This document shows, one piece after another, positions 46,901 through 60,300 of a stretch of 64,000 nt of DNA. Source of the stretch: Toxotes chatareus. Lineage: Eukaryota; Chordata; Actinopteri; Toxotidae. The position numbers were made by a program, and so were the translations under genes. Below the pieces are notes generated by a model. It was not told the DNA's origin, did not search any database, and was given only the letters and a program-made list of their open reading frames with translations. How positions within the stretch are numbered: position 1 is the stretch's first letter; the number at the start of each line of letters is the position of its first letter. Location of the stretch: NCBI GenBank assembly GCA_016801885.1, contig JAFBJY010001408.1:1-64000 (forward strand), read 5' to 3'.

Positions 46901-49900
46901 AGTTTTCCAGTGTGTTTCTGTCATCTGCAGTATGTGGCATTTTCAGGGCAGGCTTTGTGAAAAAAGACATTCATATGGGCTGAAAACGCTAAAAGTGTAA
47001 TGCGCAGTCACTTAGAGCTGAAATGAAAGGTGAGTGTCAAACTGTGCTGCTGGCGTCAAAATAAGACTTTTTTCAGCATGGAAACACTATTTTCAATTAG
47101 AAGAAGCATTTTCCAGAGTTTTCCAGTGTGTTTCTGTCATCTGCAGTATGTGGCATTTTCAGGGCAGGCTTTGTGAAACAGGTATGGGCTGAAAACGCCA
47201 AAAGTGTAATGCGCAGTCACTTAGAGCTGAAATGAAAGGTGAGTGTCAAACTTGCTGCTGGCGTCAAAATAAGACTTTTTTCAGCATGGAAACACTATTT
47301 TCAATTAGAAGAAGCATTTTCAGAGTTTTCCAGTGTGTTTCTGTCATCTGCAGTATGTGGCATTTTTTTCAGGGCAGGCTTTGTGAAAAAGACATTCATA
47401 TGGGCTGAAAACGCTAAAAGTGTAATGCGCAGTCACTTAGAGCTGAAATGAAAGGTGAGTGTCAAACTTGCTGCTGGCGTCAAAATAAGACTTTTTTCAG
47501 CATGGAAACACTATTTTCAATTAGAAGAAGCATTTTCCAGAGTTTTCCAGTGTGTTTCTGTCATCTGCAGTATGTGGCATTTTCAGGGCAGGCTTTGTGA
47601 AACAGGTATGGGCTGAAAACGCTAAAAGTGTAATGCGCAGTCACTTAGAGCTGAAATGAAAGGTGAGTGTCAAACTTGCTGCTGGCGTCAAAATAAGACT
47701 TTTTCAGCATGGAAACACTATTTTCAATTAGAAGAAGCATTTTCCAGAGTTTTCCAGTGTGTTTCTGTCATCTGCAGTATGTTGCATTTTCAGGGCAGGC
47801 TTTGTGAAAAAAAAGACATTCATATGGGCTGAAAACGCTAAAAGTGTAATGCGCAGTCACTTAGAGCTGAAATGAAAGGTGAGTGTCAAACTGTGCTGCT
47901 GGCGTCAAACTAAGACTTTTTTCAGCATGGAATGGCTATTTTCAACAAGACGCATTTTCCAGTTTTCCAGTATGTTTTCGTCATCTGCAGTATTTAGCAT
48001 TTTCAGGGCAGGCTTTGTGAAAAAGAGTCTCATATGGGCTGAAAACGCTAAAAGTGTAATGCGCAGTCACTTAGAGCTGAAATGAGCTGAAATGAAAGGT
48101 GAGTGTCAAATGTGCTGCTGCTGTCAAACTAAGACTTTTTTCAGCATGGAAAGGCTATTTTCAATAAGAAGCGTTTTCCAGAGTTTTCCAGTGTGTTTCT
48201 GTCATCTGCAGTATGTGGCATTTTCAGGGCAGGCTTTGTGAAACAGGTATGGGCTGAAAACGCCAAAAGTGTAATGTACAGTCACTTAGAGCTGAAATGA
48301 AAGGTGAGTGTCAAACTAAATAAGACTTTTCTCAGCATGGAAACACTATTTTCAATTAGAAGAAGCATTTTCCAGAGTTTTCCAGTGTGTTTCTGTCATC
48401 TGCAGTATGTGGCATTTTCAGGGCAGGCTTTGTGAAAAAGAGGTCATATGGGCTGAAAACGCTAAAAGTGTAATGCGCAGTCACTTAGAGCTGAAATGAA
48501 AGGTGAGTGTCAAACTAAAATAAGACTTTTTCAGCATGGAAACACTATTTTCAATTAGAAGAAGCATTTTCAGAGAGTTTTCCAGTGTGTTTCTGTCATC
48601 TGCAGTATGTGGCATTTTCAGGGCAGGCTTTGTGAAAAAGACATTGGCTGGAAAAAACGCTAAAAGTGTAATGCGCAGTCACTTAGAGCTGAAATGAAAG
48701 GTGAGTGTCAAACTTGCTGCTGGCGTCAAAATAAGACTTTTTCAGCATGGAAACACTATTTTCAATTAGAAGAAGCATTTTCCAGAGTTTTCCAGTGTGT
48801 TTCTGTCATCTGCAGTATGTGGCATTTTCAGGGCAGGCTTTGTGAAAAAAAGACAGTCTTCATATGGGCTGAAAACGCTAAAAGTGTAATGCGCAGTCAC
48901 TTAGAGCTGAAATGAAAGGTGAGTGTCAAACTTGCTGCTGGCGTCAAAATAAGACTTTTTTCAGCATGGAAACACTATTTTCAATTAGAAGAAGCATTTT
49001 CCAGAGTTTTCCAGTGTGTTTCTGTCATCTGCAGTATGTGGCATTTTCAGGGCAGGCTTTGTGAAAAAGACATTCATATGGGCTGAAAACGCTAAAAGTG
49101 TAATGCGCAGTCACTTAGAGCTGAAATGAAAGGTGAGTGTCAAACTAAATAAGACTTTTTTCAGCATGGAAACACTATTTTCAATTAGAAGAAGCATTTT
49201 CCAGAGTTTTCCAGTGTGTTTCTGTCATCTGCAGTATGTGTCATTTTCAGGGCAGGCTTTGTGAAAAAGACATTCATATGGGCTGAAAACGCTAAAAGTG
49301 TAATGCGCAGTCACTTAGAGCTGAAATGAAAGGTTAGTGTCAAACTTTCTGCTGGCGTCAAAATAAGACCTTTTTCAGCATGGAAACACTATTTTCAATT
49401 AGAAGAAGCATTTTCCAGAGTTTTCCAGTGTGTTTCTGTCATCTGCAGTATGTTGCATTTTCAGGGCAGGCTTTGTGAAAAAGACATTCATATGGGCTGA
49501 AAACGCTAAAAGTGTAATGCGCAGTCACTTAGAGCTGAAATGAAAGGTGTGCCTGAAAAGTGCTGCTGGCGTCAAAATAAGACTTTTTTCAGCATGGAAA
49601 CACTATTTTCAATTAGAAGAAGCATTTTCCAGAGTTTTCCAGTGTGTTTCTGTCATCTGCAGTATGTGTCATTTTCAGGGCAGGCTTTGTGAAAAAGACA
49701 GGTATGGGCTGAAAACGCTAAAAAGTGTAATGCGCGTCACTTAGAGCTGAAATGAAAGGTGAGTGTCAAACTTGCTGCTGGCGTCAAAATAAGACTTTTT
49801 TCAGCATGGAAACACTATTTTCAATTAGAAGAAGCATTTTCCAGAGTTTTCCAGTGTGTTTCTGTCATCTGCAGTATGTGGCATTTTCAGGGCAGGCTTT

Positions 49901-50600
49901 GTGAAAAACATCTCATATGGGCTGAAAACGCTAAAAGTGTAATGCGCAGTCACTTAGAGCTGAAATGAAAGGTGAGTGTCAAACTGCTGCGGGCGTCAAA
50001 ATAAGACTTTTTCAGCATGGAAACACTATTTTCAATTAGAAGAAGCATTTTCCAGAGTTTTCCAGTGTGTTTCTGTCATCTGCAGTATGTGGCATTTTCA
50101 GGGCAGGCTTTTGTGAAAAAGACATTCATATGGGCTGAAAACGCTTGGCAGTGTAATGCGCAGTCACTTAGAGCTGAAATGAAAGGTGAGTGTCAAATGT
50201 GCTGCTGGCGTCAAAATAAGACTTTTTCAGCATGGAAACACTATTTTCAATTAGAAGAAGCATTTTCCAGAGTTTTCCAGTGTGTTTCTGTCATCTGCAG
50301 TACCTGGCACATTTTCAGGGCAGGCTTTGTGAAAAAAAAGACATTCATATGGGCTGAAAACGCTAAAAGTGTAATGTTTGAGTCACTTAGAGCTGAAATG
50401 AAAGGTGAGTGTCAAATGTGCTGCTGGCGTCAAATAAGACTTTTTCAGCATGGAAACACTATTTTCAATTAGAAGAAGCATTTTCCAGAGTTTTCCAGTG
50501 TGTTTCTGTCATCTGCAGTATGTGGCATTTTCAGGGCAGGCTTTGTGAAAAAGGTCTCATATTGGCTGGAAAGCGAAAACGCTAAAAGTGTAATGCGCAG
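28991..50600 (+). repeat. Array 2, zone B (homogenised core, about 190-216 bp monomers)
   Basis: About 100 monomers carry GAAATGAAAGGTGAGTGTCAA, CAATTAGAAGAAGCATTTTC, GTATGTGGCATTTTCAGGGC and GTAATGCGCAGTCACTTAGA. Two recurrent deletion variants occur: CAAACTAAATAAGAC lacks about 16 bp, and GTGAAACAGGTATGGGCTG replaces AAAAAGACATTCATATGGGC. Scattered rearranged monomers lie near 42,580-42,690 and 47,880-48,190. Frames of 60-150 codons here are monomer frames joined across units. Confidence 0.93.
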
Positions 50601-53600
50601 TTTTACCGTTAGAGCTGAAATGAAAGGTTTGTGTCAAATGTGCTGCATCAAATTTTTCAGCTGCTGGCGTCAAAATAAGACTTTTTTCAGCATGGAAACA
50701 CTATTTTCAATTAGAAGAAGCATTTTCAGAGTTTTCCAGTGTGTTTCTGTCATCTGCAGTATGTGGCATTTTCAGGGCAGGCTTTGTGAAAAAGACTCAT
50801 ATTGGCTGAAAACGCTAAAATTTTGTAATGAGCTGAAATGACAGGTTTGCTGAAATGAAAGGTGAGTGTCAAACTAAAATAAGACTTTTTCAGCATGGAA
50901 ACACTATTTTCAATTAGAAGAAGCATTTTCCAGAGTTTTTCCAGTGTGTTTCTGTCATCTGCAGTATGTGGCATTTTCAGGGCAGGCGTTGTGAAAAACA
51001 GTCTCTCATATTGGCTAGCGGTCAAATGTAATGCAGTCACTTAGAGCTGAAATGAAAGGTTTGCATCAAATGTGCTGCTGGCGTCAAAATAAGACTTTTT
51101 CAGCATGGAAACACTATTTTCAATTAGAAGAAGCATTTTCAGAGTTTTCCAGTGTGTTTCTGTCATCTGCAGTACCTGGCACTTTCAGGGCAGGCTTTGT
51201 GAAAAAGACATTCATTGGGCTGAAAAACAAAAGTCTCGTATTGGCAGGAGCGGTCAAATTTTACCGTTTGAGCTGAAATGAAAGGTTTGCATCAAATGTG
51301 CTGCTGGCGTAAAAAATAAGACTTTTTCAGCATGGAAACACTATTTTCATTAGAAGAAGCATTTTGCAGAGTTTTCCAGTGTGTTTCTGTCATCTGCAGT
51401 ACCTGGCATTTTCAGGGCAAACGTTGTGAAAAAGAGTCTCATATGGGCTGGAAACGCTAAAACGGTCAAATTTTACCGTTTGAGCTGAAATGACAGGTTT
51501 GCATCAAATGTGCTGCCGGCGTCAAAATAAGACTTTTTCAGCATGGAAACACTATTTTACATTAGAAGAAGCATTTTCCAGAGTTTTCCAGTGTGTTTCT
51601 GTCATCTGCAGTACCTGGCACTTTCAGGGCAGGCGTTGTGAAAAACAGTCTCTCATATTGGCTGAAAACGCTAAAAGTGTAATGCGCAGTCACTTGAGCT
51701 GAAATGACAGGTTTGCATCAAATGTGCTGCTGGCGTCAAAATAAGACTTTTTCAGCATGGAAACACTATTTTCAATTAGAAGAAGCATTTTCCAGAGTTT
51801 TCCCGTGTGTTTCTGTCATCTGCAGTACCTGGCACTTTCAGGGCAAACGTTGTGAAAAACAGTCATTCATATGGGCTGGAACGGTCAAATTGTAATTTTA
51901 CAGAGTTTGAGCTGAAATGAAAGGTTTGCATCAAATGTGCTGCCGGCGTCAAATAAGACTTTTTCAGCATGGAAACACTATTTTCAATTAGAAGAAGCAT
52001 TTTGCAGAGTTTTCCAGTGTGTTTCTGTCATCTGCAGTACCTGGCACTTTCAGGGCAGGCTTTGAAAAAACAGTCTCATATTGGCTGAAAACGGTAAAAA
52101 GTTTGCAGTTTGAGCTGAAATGACAGGTTTGCATCAAATGTGCTGCTGCGTGGCGTCAAAATAAGACTAAGACTTTTTTTTTAGAAGCATGGAAACACTA
52201 TTTTACATTAGAAGAAGCATTTTGCAGAGTTTTCCCGTGTGTTTCTGTCATCTGCAGTACCTGGCACTTTCAGGGCAGGCGTTGTGAAAAACAGTCTCGT
52301 ATTGGCAGGAACGGTCAAATTTTACCGTTTGAGCTGAAATGACAGGTTTGCATCAAAATGTGCTGCCGGCGTCAAATAAGACTTTTTCAGCATGGAAACA
52401 CTATTTTACATTAGAAGAAGCATTTTGCAGAGAGTTTTCCCGTGTGTTTCTGTCATCTGCAGTACCTGGCACTTTCAGGGCAAACGTTGTGAAAAACAGT
52501 CTCATATGGGCTGGAAACGGTCAAATTTTACCGTTTGAGCTGAAATGACAGGTTTGCATCAAATGTGCTGCTGGCGTCAAATAAGACTTTTTCAGCATGG
52601 AAACACTATTTTACATTAGAAGAAGCATTTTGCAGAGTTTTCCCGTGTGTTTCTGTCATCTGCAGTACCTGGCACTTTCAGGGCAAACGTTGTGAAAAAC
52701 AGTCTCATATGGCAGGAACGGTCAAATTTTACCGTTTGAGCTGAAATGACAGGTTTGCATCAAATGTGCTGCGGCGTCAAAATAAGACTTTTTCAGCATG
52801 GAAACACTATTTTACATTAGAAGAAGCATTTTGCAGAGTTTTCCCGTGTGTTTCTGTCATCTGCAGTACCTGGCACTTTCAGGGCAAACGTTGTGAAAAA
52901 AAAGTCTCATATGGGCTGGGAACGGTCAAATTTTACCGTTTGAGCTGAAATGACAGGTTTGCATCAAATGTGCTGCCGGCGTCAAAATAAGACTTTTTCC
53001 AGCATGGAAACACTATTTTACATTAGAAGAAGCATTTTGCAGAGTTTTCCCGTGTGTTTCTGTCATCTGCAGTACCTGGCACTTTCAGGGCAAACGTTGT
53101 GAAAAACAGTCTCATATTGGCAGGAACGGTCAAATTTTACCGTTTTGAGCTGAAATGACAGGTTTGCATCAAATGTGCTGCCGGCGTCAAAATAAGACTT
53201 TTCAGCATGGAAACACTATTTTACATTAGAAGAAGCATTTTGCAGAGTTTTCCCGTGTGTTTCTGTCATCTGCAGTACCTGGCACTTTCAGGGCAAACGT
53301 TGTGAAAAACAGTCTCGTATTGGCAGGAACGGTCAAATTTTACCGTTTGAGCTGAAATGACAGGTTTGCATCAAATGTGCTGCCGGCGTAAAATAAGACT
53401 TTTTCCAGCATGGAAACACTATTTTACATTAGAAGAAGCATTTTGCAGAGTTTTTCCGTGTGTTTCTGTCATCTGCAGTACCTGGCACTTTCAGGGCAAA
53501 CGTTGTGAAAAACAGTCTCATATGGGCTGGAAACGCGGTCAAAAATTTTACCGTTTGAGCTGAAATGACAGGTTTGCATCAAATGTGCTGCGGCGTCAAA

Positions 53601-56600
53601 AATAAGACTTTTTCCAGCATGGAAACACTATTTTACATTAGAAGAAGCATTTTGCAGAGTTTTCCCGTGTGTTTCTGTCATCTGCAGTACCTGGCACTTT
53701 CAGGGCAAACGTTGTGAAAAACAGTCTCATATTGGCAGGAAACGGTCAAATTTTACCGTTTGAGCTGAAATGACAGGTTTGCATCAAATGTGCTGCCGGC
53801 GTCAAAATAAGACTTTTTCCAGCATGGAAACACTATTTTACATTAGAAGAAGCATTTTGCAGAGTTTTCCCGTGTGTTTCTGTCATCTGCAGTACCTGGC
53901 ACTTTCAGGGCAAACGTTGTGAAAAACAGTCTCATATTGGCAGGAGCGGTCAAATTTTACCGTTTGAGCTGAAATGACAGGTTTGCATCAAATGTGCTGC
54001 CGGCGTAAAATAAGACTTTTTCAGCATGGAAACACTATTTTACATTAGAAGAAGCATTTTGCAGAGTTTTCCCGTGTGTTTCTGTCATCTGCAGTACCTG
54101 GCACTTTCAGGGCAAACGTTGTGAAAAACAGTCTCAGTCTCGTATTGGCAGGAACGGTCAAATTTTACCGTTTGAGCTGAAATGACAGGTTTGCATCAAA
54201 TGTGCTGCTGGCGTCAAATAAGACTTTTTCCAGCATGGAAACACTATTTTACATTAGAAGAAGCATTTTGCAGAGTTTTCCCGTGTGTTTCTGTCATCTG
54301 CAGTACCTGGCACTTTCAGGGCAAACGTTGTGAAAAACAGTCTCATATGGGCTGGAAAGCGGTCAAATTTTACCGTTTGAGCTGAAATGACAGGTTTGCA
54401 TCAAATGTGCTGCGGCGTCAAAATAAGACTTTTTCCAGCATGGAAACACTATTTTACATTAGAAGAAGCATTTTGCAGAGTTTTCCGTGTGTTTCTGTCA
54501 TCTGCAGTACCTGGCACTTTCAGGGCAAACGTTGTGAAAAACAGTCTCGTATTGGCAGGAACGGTCAAATTTTACCGTTTGAGCTGAAATGACAGGTTTG
54601 CATCAAATGTGCTGCGGCGTCAAAATAAGACTTTTTCCAGCATGGAAACACTATTTTACATTAGAAGAAGCATTTTGCAGAGTTTTCCGTGTGTTTCTGT
54701 CATCTGCAGTACCTGGCACTTTCAGGGCAAACGTTGTGAAAAACAGTCTCGTATTGGCAGGAACGGTCAAATTTTACCGTTTGAGCTGAAATGACAGGTT
54801 TGCATCAAATGTGCTGCCGGCGTCAAATAAGACTTTTTCCAGCATGGAAACACTATTTTACATTAGAAGAAGCATTTTGCAGAGTTTTTCCCGTGTGTTT
54901 CTGTCATCTGCAGTACCTGGCACTTTCAGGGCAAACGTTGTGAAAAACAGTCTCATATTGGCAGGAACGGTCAAATTTTACCGTTTGAGCTGAAATGACA
55001 GGTTTGCATCAAATGTGCTGCGGGCGTCAGAAATAAGACTTTTCATTGCATGGAGCATGGAAACACTATTTTACATTAGAAGAAGCATTTTGCAGAGTTT
55101 TCCCGTGTGTTTCTGTCATCTGCAGTACCTGGCACTTTCAGGGCAAACGTTGTGAAAAACAGTCTCGTATTGGCAGGAACGGTCAAATTTTACCGTTTGA
55201 GCTGAAATGACAGGTTTGCATCAAATGTGCTGCGGCGTCAAAAATAAGACTTTTTCCAGCATGGAAACACTATTTTACATTAGAAGAAGCATTTTGCAGA
55301 GTTTTCCCGTGTGTTTCTGTCATCTGCAGTACCTGGCACTTTCAGGGCAAACGTTGTGAAAAACAGTCTCGTATTGGCAGGGTCAAATTTTACGTTTGAG
55401 CTGAAATGACAGGTTTGCATCAAATTTTGCCGTTTGAGCTGAAATGACAGGTTTGCATCAAATGTGCTGCAAATTTTACCGTTTGAAAATAAGACTTTTT
55501 CCAGCATGGAAACACTTTTTGGAAACACATTTTACATTAGAAGAAGCATTTTGCAGAGTTTTCCCGTGTGTTTCTGTCATCTGCAGTACCTGGCACTTTC
55601 AGGGCAAACGTTGTGAAAAACAGTCTCGTATTGGCAGGAGCGGTCAAATTTTACCGTTTGAGCTGAAATGACAGGTTTGCATCAAATGTGCTGCCGGCGT
55701 AGAAATAAGACTTTTCCAGCATGGAAACACTATTTTACATTAGAAGAAGCATTTTGCAGAGTTTTTCCATCTGTGTTTCTTTCAGGGCATCTGCAGTACC
55801 TGGCACTTTCAGGGCAAACGTTGTGAAAAACAGTCTCATATTGGCAGGAGCGGTCAAATTTTACCGTTTGAGCTGAAATGACAGGTTTGCATCAAATGTG
55901 CTGCCGGCGTCAAAATAAGACTTTTTCCAGCATGGAAACACTATTTTACATTAGAAGAAGCATTTTGCAGAGTTTTCCGTGTGTTTCTGTCATCTGCAGT
56001 ACCTGGCACTTTCAGGGCAAACGTTGTGAAAAACAGTCTCGTATTGGCAGGAGCGGTCAAATTTTACCGTTTGAGCTGAAATGACAGGTTTGCATCAAAT
56101 GTGCTGCGGCGTAGAAATAAGACTTTTTCCAGCATGGAAACACTATTTTACATTAGAAGAAGCATTTTGCAGAGTTTTCCCGTGTGTTTCTGTCATCTGC
56201 AGTACCTGGCACTTTCAGGGCAAACGTTGTGAAAAACAGTCTCGTATTGGCAGGAGCGGTCAAATTTTACCGTTTGAGCTGAAATGACAGGTTTGCATCA
56301 AATGTGCTGCGGCGTAGAAATAAGACTTTTTCCAGCATGGAAACACTATTTTACATTAGAAGAAGCATTTTGCAGAGTTTTCCCGTGTGTTTCTGTCATC
56401 TGCAGTACCTGGCACTTTCAGGGCAAACGTTGTGAAAAACAGTCTCATATATTGGCAGGAACGGTCAAATTTTACCGTTTGAGCTGAAATGACAGGTTTG
56501 CATCAAATGTGCTGCCGGCGTGAAAAATAGACTTTTTCCAGCATGGAAACACTATTTTACATTAGAAGAAGCATTTTGCAGAGTTTTCCCGTGTGTTTCT

Positions 56601-57440
56601 GTCATCTGCAGTACCTGGCACTTTCAGGGCAAACGTTGTGAAAAACAGTCTCGTGTTGGCAGGAGCGGTCAAATTTTACCGTTTGAGCTGAAATGACAGG
56701 TTTGCATCAAATGTGCTGCGGCGTAGAAATAAGACTTTTTCCAGCATGGAAACACTATTTTACATTAGAAGAAGCATTTTGCAGAGTTTTCCCGTGTGTT
56801 TCTGTCATCTGCAGTACCTGGCACTTTCAGGGCAAACGTTGTGAAAAACAGTCTCGTATTTTATTTGGCAGGAATGACGGTCAAATTTTACCGTTTGAGC
56901 TGAAATGACAGGTTTGCATCAAATGTGCTGCAAATGCGTCAAAATAAGACTTTTTCCAGCATGGAAACACTATTTTACATTAGAAGAAGCATTTTGCAGA
57001 GTTTTCCCGTGTGTTTCTGTCATCTGCAGTACCTGGCACTTTCAGGGCAAACGTTGTGAAAAACAGTCTCGTATTGGCAGGAGCGGTCAAATTTTTTGAC
57101 CGTTTGAGCTGAAATGACAGGTTTGCATCAAATGTGCTGCGGCGTAGAAATAAGACTTTTTCCAGCATGGAAACACTATTTTACATTAGAAGAAGCATTT
57201 TGCAGAGTTTTCCCGTGTGTTTCTGTCATCTGCAGTACCTGGCACTTTCAGGGCAAACGTTGTGAAAAACAGTCTCATATTGGCAGGAGCGGTCAAATTT
57301 TACCGTTTGAGCTGAAATGACAGGTTTTGCATCAAATGTGCTGCCGGCGTCAAACGTTGTAAAATAAGACTTTTTCAGCTGAATGGAAACACTATTTTAC
57401 ATTAGAAGAAGCATTTTGCAGAGTTTTCAAGTGTGTTTCT
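50601..57440 (+). repeat. Array 2, zone C (about 203-bp type like array 1)
   Basis: The type changes over 50.6-52 kb to GGTTTGCATCAAATGTGCTG, GTACCTGGCACTTTCAGGGC and GGTCAAATTTTACCGTTTGA. The last 25 or so monomers are very alike. Local internal duplications occur near 55,390-55,530, 55,770-55,800 and 57,340-57,380. Confidence 0.93.
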
Positions 57441-57748
57441 GTGATGTGTTTGTACTGTGTGGCATTTTCAGGGCACGCTGTGTGAAAAGCAGAGAATGGG
57501 CTGGAAGTGCTTAAAACGGCAAGTTTCAGTCAGTTAGTGCTGAAATGAACAGGTGTGTCTAAAATATGCTGCTGGCGTCAAAATAAGACTTTTCCAGCAT
57601 GGAAACACTATTTTACATTAGAAGAAGCATTTTGCAGAGTTTTCCGTGTGTTTCTTTCATCTGCAGTACCTGGCACTTTCAGGGCAAACGTTGTGAAAAA
57701 CAGTCTCATATGGCCAGGAGCGGTCAAATTTTACCGTTTGAGCTGAAA
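57441..57748 (+). repeat. Array 2 terminal mixed monomers
   Basis: One diverged monomer (GTGATGTGTTTGTACTGTGTG, GGAAGTGCTTAAAACGGCAA) and one normal one precede the orientation change after GAGCTGAAATT at about 57,748. Confidence 0.8.
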
Positions 57749-58435
57749 TTTAGCGTTCCAGCTAGTTCAGGTGGTGTTTTTACCAGCATGTGCCCTGAAA
57801 ATGCCACATCCTACAAATCACAGAAACACACTGGAAAACTCTGCAAAATACTTCTTCTAGTTGACAACACTTTTCCATGCTGGAAAAAGTCTTATTTTGA
57901 CGCCAGCAGCATATTTTAGACACACAGCACTAACTGTTTGCATTTTCAGCACTAACTGACTGAAACTTGCCGTTTTAAGTGTTTCCAGAAATTCTCTGTG
58001 TGTCTGGGACACAGCGTGTGCCCTGAAAATGCCACACAGTACAAATCAAAAAACATACTTGAAAACTCTGCGAAATGCTTCTTCTAATGTAAAATAGTGT
58101 TTCCATGCTGGAAAAAGTAGTTATTTCCATGCTGGAAAAAGTCTTATTTTGGCGCCAGCACATTTGATACAAAGCTGTCATTTCAGCTCAAACGGTAAAA
58201 TTTGACCGTTCCTGGCCATATATGAGACTGTTTTTCACAACGTTTTTCTAGTTTGCCCTGAAAGTGCCAGGTACTGCAGATGAAAAAAACACACACAGAA
58301 AACTCAGCAAAATGCAGCGTCTGCCCTGAATATTTCACATACTGGGGATCACACAAACATACGGGAAAATTCTGCAAAATGCTTCCTCTAATTGAAAATA
58401 CTGTTTCCATGCTGAAAAACTCTAATTTTGACAGC
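57749..58435 (-). repeat. Inverted satellite block, copy 2
   Basis: Monomers are in reverse orientation (CTTATTTTGACGCCAGCAGC, GTTTCCATGCTGGAAAAAGT). This is the counterpart of 16,781-17,588, but with a different breakpoint and unit order. Confidence 0.85.
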
Positions 58436-58443
58436 AGCAGCAA

Positions 58444-59732
58444 CAGGACTGGACTGGGACAAAAAACGGCCCTGGTTAGACCGGCCCCTCATAATTAGCG
58501 GTGCACAACAGACTAATTTATGTATGCGTTCCCCGAAGCAATGTATTTTACTATTGTTACGTCTTGGCCCAGAGGAAACCATGTCGCAACATTTTTAAGG
58601 AAAAATCCCAGCTCCCAAAACCACCAGCAAACTCGCAGTAACTACACATTCAATGGTTTATTTAAAATGCTTCTTGCGCACAAGGTCAGGTGCATGTTGG
58701 CTGACAGTCCACCTGGAAGTGGAGAGAGAGAGCCCCAGTAAATGACAGCTTCAGATATTTGGAATAGATTTCAGAAATATTATAACACTCTCTCTTCTCT
58801 CTCCTCAACTGCTACCTCAAAAGCCTGGCTTGACTAGACAGGAAGAGAGGACAGATTATTACAATTTATTAAGTGATAAATAGAAAACCTAAAAGAAACA
58901 AATTAAAAATACATTTGGAACTACCTGGAAAAACTGTGCAACTATCTAAACCATCAAAACATGTAGTATCTTTAGGTTACATTTTATTTTTTGATAAGAA
59001 TCTGAAAAATCTTATACTAACTGCATTGATACTGTAAAAAAAAACACACACACACACACACACGGAACGAAAACAAAACACAATTTAAGGCAACTGCTGC
59101 GACAGGAAATAAGAACATTATTCATTGCTCTCCATTCTCATGTAATTCTACACGTTTCACGTAGGTCACCTGATTTGGCTTCAGAACGGCGAATTTCGCG
59201 AAAGGTGAAACGAGTTTCATGCCTGTCCATCACCTAAAAGTCCCGGTATTATCTTAACATTACTACCTGCTTACCCGCTGCGCCTGTGCTACACTTCCCT
59301 GGTCACTCTGTCCCTCGGGTTCCCTGTCAACAGCCTCTGGCTGCTCCTCTCCCTGGAGGCTACAGCAGCCCCTCCAGAGATTATGTCTTTTATTTTAGTA
59401 CATTTTGCAGCTTCTATAGCGAGATTATTTTTAATCTTTTAGCCATAACCTCTCCGCACCTCCTTTCTTCCGCTTCTCCATGTTTCCACGCTCAACACTA
59501 AACTGGCGGGATCAGTGCAGAGAAAGGGGTGGGCAGCTCTCGTAAACTACTATATCCTGATTGGTTTAGTCCACTGTCTATATTGAAGATATATTGCCAC
59601 ACCCTCTAAACCCGGTCTCTAAGTCTAAAAACAAAAACAAAAACAAAACAAAAAAACAAACAAACAGCATCGGCCCGAGGACTGTCGGCCCACGGGAAAA
59701 TGCCGGTATGCCAGATTACCAGTCCAGGCCTG
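58444..59732. mobile_element. hAT element 1, duplicate copy (1,289 bp)
   Basis: It has the same ends as at 17,597-18,849 and the same flanking duplication AGCAGCAA (58436-58443 and 59733-59740). It was therefore copied together with its site. A (CA)n run at about 59,044-59,063 is specific to this copy. Confidence 0.9.
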
Positions 59733-59740
59733 AGCAGCAA

Positions 59741-59889
59741 ATTTCACACTCACCTTTCGTTGCAGCTCTAACGATCCCGTTCTAGCGTTTTCTACCCATG
59801 TGGACATCATTTTCACCAAGCCTTCCTTGAAAATACCACATTGCAGTTAAAGGAAACACAGAGGAAAACTCACTTTAGTTGTCGGCTAT
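59741..59889 (-). other. Founder monomer with outward ORF, left edge of core 2
   Basis: Leftward from ATA 59887-59889 the frame reads ADN, then TAA, then SEFSSVFP and MWYFQGRLGENDVHMGRKR, ending at TAG 59782-59784. It is the same segment as 18,899-19,006, with an extra stop. Confidence 0.55.
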
Positions 59890-60300
59890 GGCTACCGCTA
59901 CATCTGGACAAAAAAAGGAGGCTAGTGAAAAAAAAAAAAAAAGCAGTGCTCATACTTCGCTATGATTGGTTGGTCACGTTCAAAGGAAGAAGCGGCGTTA
60001 GCTGCCTGGAGAAAAAAACAAAAGTAGCTGGTACACCTGGACTAAAAAAGCGAGGTTAGTGAAAAAAAAAACAGCACTTCTCATACTTATGCCATGATTG
60101 GTTGGTCACGTTCAAAGGATCTGAAGCCCAGATTTAAAAAAAAAAAAAAAAAAACTTCTCATGCATCTGTGCGCAGGCATAGAGCTGCAATTAATAGAAT
60201 GTGCATTATAGATGATAATCGATCTCTCTCCTCTGGCAGATCCTCAACATTTTTAATCCTTCACGATCTGTATCCTTCACTGTAACAAATTTCTGTAATT
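59890..60300 (-). repeat. Left inverted terminal segment of core 2
   Basis: This is a near-copy of 19,007-19,430, with the same two ATTGGTTGGTCACGTTCAAAG units and A-runs of different length. It is inverted relative to 63,190-63,560. Confidence 0.75.

Noticed and set aside
32701..50472. Longer ORFs (137-151 codons) in array 2 as a repeat-protein gene
   Set aside because: They arise where two adjacent monomers happen to be in frame through indels. The frame is not kept along the array.
28991..50600. CENP-B box proving a centromeric satellite
   Set aside because: No motif close enough to the CENP-B box was found in the monomer, so centromere identity is not supported by sequence.
12507..57748. 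CRISPR array
   Set aside because: The units are about 200 bp of continuous homologous sequence without short repeats and unique spacers, and the context is eukaryotic.
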